From positions 40,410,420-40,474,419 of the forward strand of contig NC_044284.2 in the NCBI RefSeq assembly GCF_004027225.2: a stretch of DNA of 64,000 bases, read 5' to 3'. Below are positions 54,427-64,000 of the stretch, in pieces. Position 1 is the stretch's first letter. Each line of letters starts with the position of its first letter. Origin of the DNA: Strigops habroptila (lineage: Eukaryota > Chordata > Aves > Psittaciformes > Psittacidae). Below the pieces are notes generated by a model. That model saw nothing but the letters and a program-made list of their open reading frames with translations. It was not told the origin of the DNA and made no database searches. Made by a program: the position numbers and the translations under genes.

Positions 54427-57400
54427 GTTCTCCCTAACAGCGTATGTTTGCTCTCTATTCTCCCAGTCCAATGCACTCCACTTTTATCTTTGTCTTGCTG
54501 CCCAAGCAGACATCTCATCAACTGGTGGGAGATGCTGCAGTAACCCATGTAGCCAGCTGGGGGCCGTTTATTTGGATGCATAAGGACTCAGCTCTGCCAT
54601 GGATTGCAAGTGCCAACCCTACTGGCCAGCTCATACCACAGGGCCAGGAGACTCGAGAGTAGGTGGGAAAGTGGGCAGAAAGCTCCCCCCAACACCCCCC
54701 CCCAAGAAAAGGCAGGAGGGGAGAGGATAATTTCAAGTTCAAAGTTAGAAAGATATTGATGGTAGGCCTGGTCCCTGCATGGCTTTCATTAAGGCCTTGG
54801 ATATGAAGGCATTCACACTAGTATTAACTTCTTGCACCTCTGTTAAAAAATAGCCTACCTGAGTCAGGGGTTAATAACAGTAGGAGACCACTAATTAGGC
54901 TGTGCTGCATTCACCTGGTATCAAACGTGGCCCAGGTCCTTCATATCTACAGAAGCAGCAGCCTCCAAAGACCCAGGCTGATGCTTTCAACATAACGGCT
55001 GTGGCTGCTCCCCCCTCAGACCATCTGCAAGGGAAGGGAGGGGGGAAGGAAAGGTTGTAGACGAGCAAACTGAGAAGAGGACGAAAGTCCAGATGAAGCT
55101 GCTGGAAGTGAGTGGATTTATACCTGCTTCATTACTGATCGTCCCAAATAACCTCATTTCTCTAGGAATAGCCATCCCACCCAAAGCCAAGCCAGTCCTT
55201 CTGAAGAAAACACCTCTGCATATCCCAGTTTTGGAAGGCAGCAGCTCTGTCACAGCCCAATTCTGCTCCTGACTTGGTGCAATGTCAAAACCATGGCCCC
55301 TGAGCCCAGTGCTGACATGGACCCATTCTATCCTCGTCTCCCCACTGAGACGCAACATCGTGGCACACAAAGAGAGCAACTCTCCTTAAAACTGCACACT
55401 AGCATTTTGATGCAAAAAAAAAAAAAAAAAGGCAAAACAATTTTCCTTTCCATTTGGAAGCGTTTTGCACTAATAGACGCCTCCGATTAGTCAAATGAAC
55501 TCTGCCATAATGCCAGTCTCTGCAGACCCATTTCATACCACAGATTTTGACTTGGACTTACACTTCCTTGTTAACATTTAAACCTGCCTTATTTTCCATC
55601 CAGAACCCAACTGTGTTTTTATTTAAGTTCCCCATTAGCTAAGGCTTTTGCTCTGTGTCTAAACCTTGCACATTCTCTAAAGGGCTCTAACTCAGCTAAA
55701 GCAAGCCCTAGCCTTGCACTTCTCCAAGGATGTCCAATGCCTGAAGTAACCCAGGACACCTTCGCCTCCATGAGCCACTCAAACTCTGTTGGGGCCTCAG
55801 GCCTTGGTTCATATTAATTCAGATGTCAAAACACATAGCCTGATATTTAACTCGTTTTCACTTCCAAGGTTTTAGTGATGCATCTTTCATGGGATAATAT
55901 TCATGTTTTTATGGGCCCGTTTAAAAAGAATCACATTCATCACTGACTACCCATGTTTTATTTGCATTCTTTTCCTTATCTTCAGTCTCAGGTAGAAAAG
56001 CCAGCTCATTCTGTAGGTCATTCTGCCTTTTACAGACAATCCACCTTTTCCATACTGGCAAACACAAACCTCACTTTATCTATTTGGAACCTGCTTCATG
56101 GAAGGGGGCACCTTGGGCAAAATTTCCATAGACATGGGAGAACCTAAAGGCTCAAAGAAAAGGCATGCACTGCATCTAGATCCACTCTCTGGCTAAGTCA
56201 GAGAGGACCACCTCAACATGACTGCCTGTAGGGCTGGTACACATGAAGCCATTAGCTGTCATTGCAAGGCTGACAGCTAACCAGGTATCTCCTTGGAACA
56301 TAGGGTGCCTTTGCTTTTGGGAAGGTTGTCAAGGGGTTACATTTCTAGGCTGTTGCCACGCTTTAGCCTTGAACTGGAATTTTTGTCCCGAATATGCCAC
56401 AGACCTAGTTTGTCCACGCCTTTCTTTAACAACGAAACCTTCCATCACTCTGGGAGTGACATTGTGTCACGCAGCTGTGTCTGGAGTGAAGGACACCGAT
56501 TCATCATTAATGGGTCTGAGTTGACCAAGTTTGCTCTGCAGCTGCTGACCTTACAATGCAGCGTGCCTCATTGCCCTGCTCTTCCCTGTGGACCCAAGGA
56601 CATGTCCAACCACACCTGTATGACATTCTTTCACAGTTATTTTTCCACCACATTTGTCAATTTTGACCAAAAGCTGGGAAAAAAAAAGTAAATTGGGACA
56701 TTTGCTGGTGTTTAATTTTCACTCTTGGTTTGTTAGTTTGATCCCATCTGCTGTAACTGGGTACTGCAGAGGAGATGGGGGAAGACAGACAAATCCACCT
56801 TCCAGACCAACACTCGGGAGACATGGTCATATAAAAAAGAAAAACCAAAGCCTCACACCATGACAGTGAACAAAAGTAAACTTAAAGAGAATGTGTGGCA
56901 ACAATTTACAAATATATAAACCTCAGAAAGGATCACATCTGGAGTTGATTTCCCACCCTGTAATGCTATCACATCACCTCTTCCAGACGAAAACCCAGAT
57001 CTCCACAGAAAGAGCCCAAATGATGGAGAAGCTCCACATCGGCCATGGAAAATGACGGCGCTGGCTAAATCGCCTCCCAGCAAATCAGTGAGATGGAGGA
57101 CATGAACCCCACATCCCAGATGGTGCTCACCTCTGAGCAGCAGAGGATGACAGCTGCAGAACTCCACCAACACAACAGCTATCGCTCAGAAAGGGTGAAC
57201 AACTGGGGAAGCAAAACCTGGCAGAGGAGACCCCAATCTCTTGAAAAAGCTCTTGGTTCATGAAAGGTTCATGAAAATTATAGACCAGAAAATTCTTCTT
57301 CTGCCCTGGACAGTTTGTTAGAGGAACTGGTAGGTGCATGGGTCGTTCAGCACCTTAAGCCAGTAGATAAGGGTGATCCAGTTCGATGGATTCATTTCAA

Positions 57401-57594
57401 AGAGTTCTTGTCAAAACCCACCCACAAAGTTTCCCAAAGTGCTGAAGTGGGGTTGGGATCAGAGAGAAAGTCCTCTTGAAGCCCACCAGGTGGAAAACTA
57501 GTAAGAGGTTAGTTTTCACAATGAAAGGAGGTTACCAAGAAGCCCCACGGAGATCTTTGTCAGGACCTCAACTGTTCAGAAATGCTCTAGAAGA

Positions 57595-57985
57595 GGAGGC
57601 GAATGACAAAGTTGGTCACCAACGCTAAATTTAGTCTCAAAGCTAAAGCTGTGAAGTGCTGGAGGAAAGTGGGCAAGGAAGTGGGCAGGTGAAATTCAAC
57701 TTGGTGAAAGCAAGCTGATGTCGAATCCTGCAAGCAGTATTCAGGTCAGCCATCTCGTTACAGAGAAGGCAAAGTTTGGAAGGATTGGAGGAGGGGTACG
57801 AGGAAGATGAGATACCGCAAATGGCTTTGTAGAGAGGAGAAGCCAACTGCATTAGGACTCCTCAGCAAGGAAAACAACTGAGCATGGACATGACAAAAGC
57901 CTATAAAATCATGAAGCCAGTGGAGCAGTGGGAAAGGCAATGATTATTCACTGTTTCTCGCTTTGCAAGTATTAGGCATGTAAAA
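57595..57985 (+). mobile_element. Ancient CR1/L3-like LINE fragment
   Basis: Shows ordered, diverged matches to the end of the reverse-transcriptase region of amniote CR1/L3 elements: a segment like atgacaaagttggtcacc, then gcaggtgaaattcaactt, then cagagaaggcaaa, then gcctataaaatcatgaa and gattattcactgtttctc. Order and plus orientation agree with the family; the middle is shortened. It is heavily decayed, so this is an old, inactive copy. Boundaries are approximate. Confidence 0.6.
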
Positions 57986-60900
57986 ACAAAAAAAAAAGGG
58001 CTCTGTTTCATCCACCATAAAGCATGAAAGCACTGAGAAATGAACCAAGCTCAGGGAAGACAAAGCCACCAGCAGCTATTGAGCCAGACAGCCCAGAAGT
58101 AATCCCAGCTAAAAAAATCCCTGCAGCACAGACCTTATCTGTAGAGAAAGGGCCACCCTATACATGCTGTGTTTTTAACAATTTTTCCCCAATTATCAAC
58201 AACTTGTCATGCCTGGAGATGCCAAAGGACCACACAGCTGCTTCCCTCCACACTGCCCAGTCTCTTGGAGATGGAGGGTGGCTACAAAGCCAGCTAGGTG
58301 CTACCCAGGCCACCCTTCAAGGATGCATCCCGCATCCACACATCCCTTCAGGAACAGCTGAGACCCTCTGCTCCTCCAGGCACTGCCTCGCTGGAGGAAG
58401 GAGACCCCCAGGCAGCTTCCTTCCATTGAGATAGCCTCTCTACACCCAGCCTGCTACTCCCCCTCTCCAAACCCCAGCCCTCTGTGCCATCAGACCCTAC
58501 AGACCCAAGACACCTGCCAAGATTACCTTCAGCTTTCCAAGCCAGCCAGTGATTTTCACGGGGAGGCAAAGCACTATTTATACCCATCGTGGGCTGGCAG
58601 GCAAGGTAATGGCCAGCCACTCCAGCCCATCTGCCAGGCACTTAGCAAGACATTGGAGCATATCATACAGGCGAGGTCAGGCAGCAGCAGTGGTGGGACA
58701 GGCGGGGGAGGCAAGGGGGATGCATTACAGAGATGACATGGACTTCACTTCAAGGGTAAACTTCAGCCTGCTCCTGCAGACTAATTTGTTTAAGTGCTTG
58801 TTGTGCCAAGGCCAAGAGGTCAGGCAAATTAGACATTATTTTGGCATTCTCATGCTTGGCATAGGAAACAAGTGCAGCCACTCATTCCTCATCTCCTAGG
58901 GGAAGAGCCAGGACCTTTCAGTCTTCTGGGACATGGGAGGGATGAGGTGGCCCTCCCAGGAAGTGAAACAGGGCCAAAATAACCCTGCCCACTCTCCTGC
59001 CACCAGCGGGGCCAAGAGTTTTTCTAAGAGGTGGTCCTCCTCCTCTCACTTCTCCTGGAGGGACTGATGCTGGTCTTGGCAGCAGGATGACTCCCCACTA
59101 GTGGCCCCATACTGGAATAGAGAAGGCAGGCATGGGCTATTGCTGACTGCAGCCTAATGTCAAAAACTCTTCGGTGCTTAGGTCTTACCTGATTTCAAGT
59201 CTCATGTTCAAGTTTGTGGGGAGGCTTTGGAAGATAAGAGAGAGAAGGGTAAAAATAAAGAAGGAAGAAAGATGTAGAAGGGAAAAAAGTTAACTGTGCA
59301 TCTTGAATTTATCACTCTTGAAGGAAAAGCTTGTCAAGAGGGCCAGAGACCAGCCAGTATGTAGTGATCAATGGGAGGGCTTTTGGGTCTAGTCAAGCTT
59401 GTTTCAGATTTACAGGGACTGAATAGAGGCATAAATCTGTCACTGCCTGGCAAAAATGGAGGTAATTAAATCTGCAGGTGTATATAATTGTCATATTGAT
59501 GATCTATATAAATCAGTGGAGCCAGCAGAGGTACAAAGCATCACTTTGAGCATGGAGCCTTCCTGCAAGGAGCTGTTTGCCCACCTGCCTGATCAGGGGA
59601 CACACATCTCACCTGCATGAACCTGACCATCACCACAACCACCATGACCCTCTCCATGAGTAATCTTCTCCAGATTGCCCCCATGTGCAGCAAAAGCAGC
59701 AGGCCCCCCACCCCATTCAATGGATGCAATTACCTGTGGCCTTATCCTGGCTACTGCAAAAACTCCCATGACTTCAAGAGGACAAAGACAGTAACCTGAG
59801 CATTGAGATGCCCTACAATTGATGCCATGGGGGGCTCTTTGCAGCCACTTTGAAACTCTGAGACCAGGTGCAAGTGGGGCACTGACTTGATCTTATAGGA
59901 ACTCTCTTTTTTTCTTTTTTTTTTGAATTTATTTTAACCTTTGTTATTTTGGGAACTTTGAAGCCTAAGCTGCTCCAAGGTGGTTGCCTTTGTAGGAAGG
60001 ACACAAAGTGCAGAGCAGGGATTTGAAAGAGGTGGAGAAACAGGGAGGGGAAGAAACAGCGCTTCACAGCTCAGGTCTACAACAGTTCCTTCACCATTTC
60101 TCCTGCACCCCAACAAACCCCAGGAGGCACTCAAGACTCTTACCAGCAGCTACAGGAAATCCGGATGCAAAGCAACCACAGTGTCTTCCCTTTATCTAAC
60201 ACTGTGAGCTCCAAAACCTCAAAGACCTTTGTAGACCTGCATCCCTTCTCCCACTGCTCAATGGAACACCCTTTGCTCCCTGGAGTGATTGCAGAGCATC
60301 CTTCATAGCTGCTGCAGCCCAGCCCTGCTCCTGCTGTGCATGACAGTGCCACAGAAACACATTTCTTCCTGCCATGCTGGGAGGGACAGGAACACGAGAG
60401 AAGGTTTTCCCATTGTCTTTGCCAGCCAAGCTCCCTTGCACATGCCCGCAGGCCAACCCCACTTCCCAGGTCGAGCACTACATACGTGCAGCAATTGGAT
60501 AATTAAAAATTAAGCAAGCACTTCTGCATTGCAGTCCAAATTATGTAACACCGCTCTTTGGTTTCAGCGCCCATCAGCTTTAATGCGATCGCACGGCAGT
60601 ACGGCCCTGCCACTATTTACCTGCCTGTCTTTTCAGGCAGGGCTCACACCCTTGGTAGGGAAAAAGAAATCCTAATGTCAAGACCACAGGAGGAAAGTTC
60701 CCTTGCATTCTCATGGGCAAAAATAAAAGGGAAGAAAATCTACTTATTTTCTTAGTCCGGTGCTGAAATCTGAGATGGCTGGGAAAAAAGGGATGAAACT
60801 GGGGTGCTCTCGCCCAGCCAAGCGCCGAGAGCCACCCCAGCCAGGACAGCATCCCCAAGACCAGGAGATTTCTGTGCTGCTGTTCTTGCTCCCTCTGTGC

Positions 60901-62941
60901 CAAATGGAAGCAGCATCCCATTTTAGCAAATAAGCAGCATCTCTGTAAGCAAACAAAATTAAATTAAGGTGAGGAATGAGCTGCATTTTCATATCTCAAG
61001 AGCAAAGGGCTCTGCCAGACTATGAGCACCAGATAACTGCAAGTTCCTGTATTTACCACCACACTACCTTCCTTTCCTGCCCTCCCTGCATCACCCCGTC
61101 GGCACGGTTGTGTTTCGCATGCATGCTGCCTTTCATCCTGCAGCACGTGAAAAGCCCTTCTTCCCCAGCGCTGAGTTTTAATTACAAGGAGGCCAGATCC
61201 AGCCTGGGCTGACCATGCCACCAGTATCCCGTGGGGAGACATGCACCATGTCCATCTCAGGAATCTCTATATCCCTTGTTTAGCCCACAGCTCCAGTGCC
61301 CACATAACACCCCTTTACCCCAGCTTGTGGTGGCAGGCGTGGGGGGACTGCAGAGGGATGCTCAGCTGGCAGCTTGAGGCTGAGTCCTCTGGCTGTTAAC
61401 CAGTGATGTGCCTTGCTCAACAAGCAAAAAAAGAGGGAAACATGATAACAAAAAGCTGTGGAATCCAGATCCAAGGTTGACTAAGCGGGCTAGATACATG
61501 GGATGTACTCCCCTCCCTGGCTTACAGGCATTTCCACCATCCACCAAGGTGGCTGTGCTATTTCTCCTGCCCACCAGGTTTGAGCATGCCAGGAGCATGG
61601 CACACCTGGGAAGAGAGCAACTTCTGTTGAGAAGCTAACAAAATTGGTTTGATTTTACCCTGGAAGGATGTTTCAAGCACTGTTTTGCTTGTGGATGCTT
61701 GGACTCACATCCCAGCCCAGCTAAAGCTGCTTCTTGGCATGAGCTAGGATAAGACTCCTGCAGCTCCCTGCTCATGGGCCAGCAGAGACATTTATAATTC
61801 CGCCCAAATTCCCAGGCCATACCTGTCATGTCTGCAAAGACAAACTCCCTGGCTTGTCCCTTTTGCCAGCAAAAAAGCCAGCAGTGTGATGGCTCTCAAG
61901 TCCCATCACTGCCTCTCTGCAGAGCTCTCCCAAAGTGGCAAAAGCCAGAGCCCAGCTATTTCTGACTAAACAATAAAGCAAAAGTTGGGCAGGTGTAGCT
62001 CTCGGATGAGAAAACAGCTTCACACCAGCACAACCACCACTGTGAAAGCAATGCCCAGGGGAGCCTGGGGACAGCCTGGGGCACTGGGAAGCACAGCAGG
62101 CTCTCCAGTCCAAACCTGATATTTCCAGATTTCTCAGTGGCTACAGACACTGGGGACATCATTAGGGGAGCACATGGGCTGAGAGCACCATAGCAATTTA
62201 AACTCTGCTCTGTGCTGGACTTGGCCCTCCCTGGACCCTGGGGCTACAGCTGCAAAGTTGGCTCTGACAAGAAAATTTGGGAGCATGATGTCCCATCTCC
62301 CAGGCATCTCCCCTTCCTCACTGAAGCTGGACAGCTAAACCGACTCCCACAGCAGCCCCCCACCCAGAACACTGCCCTTTTTAGCAGGAGAAAAGGCACT
62401 ACCGCCTCATGCCACACACATAAAGACTAATCACCACAACCTGCACTGAGCCACCTGCCCCCACCCTGGAGCTGTGCCCTGTAGTCGTTTCCCATATCCT
62501 CACTCCTCCTGCAATGCCCTGAATCCTTTGCTCGCACCAACCCACCACCCTATACCCTCCACCTACAGCACTAGGAAGGGGCAGGTTTAAGTCTTAAGCC
62601 ACCTCTTCTAAAAAACCACCCTGCTTCTTCCTCCGTGTCGGAGAAACCCCATTACGGGAAGGCACTGGGTGTCTATGGGGCACCCACACAGGGAAGTACC
62701 AGGAGCCCACCAGCCCAGGCAGCTGGTCCCCAGCACCGTGCCCTCCCTCTCTCGCTCCCCTTGGGATGTTCAAACTAATTGCCTTGTCTCCTGGAGCTTT
62801 TAGCTGGAGCAAATAAAAGAAAAAGGGGGGGTGTGCCAAAACCCATAATAAGGTCTACAGTTCCTCTGAGCTACAAGGGCTGCTTTAAATTTCGGGTTTT
62901 TTTCCTTTTTCTTTTTTTTTTTTTTTTTTTATTTGAAGGAG

Positions 62942-62955
62942 GTTTCCATGGTAAC
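62942..62955. promoter_or_regulatory. RFX-type X-box
   Basis: gtttccatggtaac matches the two-half-site RFX consensus (GTNRCC/RGYAAC type) closely. With flanks it is a 16-bp near-palindrome (ggtttccatggtaacc, one mismatched pair). It lies next to a poly(T) tract in ASTN1 intron 1. Binding is an inference from the motif. Confidence 0.5.
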
Positions 62956-64000
62956 CGTCTCCCATCACACAAGAGCCTGTCCCTGGGATATTTGAGGGTT
63001 GCTAATATCTGCTTTCCCAGGCAGCCAGTGTGTTGTGACGGTGACATCGCAGCTGGGTTTTTTGTCAGGGGAGGAAGGTAGGAGTGCAGAAGAGAGGAAC
63101 TGCACCTCCTCTCTTGAGAGGTACCCCTACCAAAACCCAAGGTCAAGGTGCTGCCTGTACCCAGTTTCCCCCATCCATCAGGCAGACCTTCATCCCAAAG
63201 GGCTCCGGCAGCCAGATGATGGTTTCTCTTGGACCACAGGCCCGATCTGGGGAGCATTCCCAAGACAACACAGCCCTAGCTGGGCCAAGCACAAGCAATG
63301 TGTTCAAGCAAGGGCACAACCAGGGTCTCCTTATCATCTCCTGCCACTTTCTTCAACCCTTTTCCAACTCCTTTCCTCCACCAGGTTATTTTTCAGCTGG
63401 ATCAGCTCCCTGTGGGAGCAAAGTCAGCTCTCTGCATCCCCCATAGCTGCTTGCTCTGCTATGCTTGTTAGTCATCCTAATTACTGGAATGCCTCAGCGC
63501 CAGCCAGGACTGTCTCTCCTCTTGCATGAGGAACACAGACCCAAACCTTCTATGACTTATGTGCCACCACCAGCTAGAGGGTTCCTTAAGGATTCTTTAT
63601 GCCCCTTACATTATAAGTACCAAAAAAAGCCCCTGCCTGTTCCCCAGTAGATCTCAGGCTCTGCAGACAGGACACAGTGGAGGGCTCAGACCACTGCTTG
63701 AGCCCATCACCAGCAAACAAAGCCCCACAGCAAAGCAAAGCATGGGGTCAGCTTAGACCACATCTCAAAACAGACCCCAAATAGCCCAGCAGTGGCATCC
63801 ATCCCGAGCATCCCCTGGTTGTAGGGCAGCAAAACAGGATCAGAAATACCAGCGTGGCCCGTGGGAGCTGAGGATGCCCTCCTCTGGTGCTTTTCCAGAG
63901 TTAAGCTGTGGCGGGGCAGCCAGAACTTGTAAATAAAAATTCTTCTCTTATCTGGAGAAATCCCCCAGCCTCCAGAGCACTGCTGCTTGGGGTGAGCTGC

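Overview
The window is intronic, exonic and intergenic DNA from a vertebrate nuclear genome, most likely a bird of the Neoaves. All coding sequence lies in GT-AG-bounded exons with long introns. The two genes recognised are conserved amniote genes. One insertion is a typical avian ERVL-type solo LTR, and one old repeat is a CR1/L3-like LINE fragment. I see no prokaryotic features (operons, ribosome binding sites, CRISPR) and no evidence of an undescribed biological system; the interest is in local repeats, palindromes and splice-site context.

Layout. (1) 1-12.05 kb, + strand: the 3' end of PAPPA2 (pappalysin-2). Only the last two coding exons are recognised (7170-7268 and 9249-9323). They are followed by a long 3'UTR, probably ending just after an AATAAA at 12026. 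(2) 12.05-15.8 kb: short intergenic spacer between two convergent genes. It holds a pair of about 72-bp related repeats that I cannot name. (3) 15.8-51.04 kb, - strand: ASTN1 (astrotactin-1). I place 22 coding exons, numbered 2-23 on the usual 23-exon structure. All have matching phases and together encode 1,198 residues plus a stop. A 3'UTR of about 3.4 kb precedes a likely ATTAAA poly(A) signal at 15835-15840. (4) 51.04-64 kb: the 3' part of ASTN1 intron 1. It contains the solo LTR (51883-52499, 5-bp target duplications), an ancient CR1-like fragment (57.6-58.0 kb), AT-rich stretches resembling conserved non-coding DNA and an RFX-type X-box. Exon 1 with the signal peptide was not found and should lie beyond 64 kb.

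The tail-to-tail order PAPPA2 (+) / ASTN1 (-) matches the human 1q25 arrangement and parallels the paralogous PAPPA/ASTN2 pair. The two products do not work together as far as is known. PAPPA2 is a secreted metalloprotease that cleaves IGF-binding proteins. ASTN1 is a neuronal membrane protein for glial-guided migration. Exon boundaries were set by eye from splice consensus, reading phase and remembered family sequence. UTR ends and non-coding elements are inferences.
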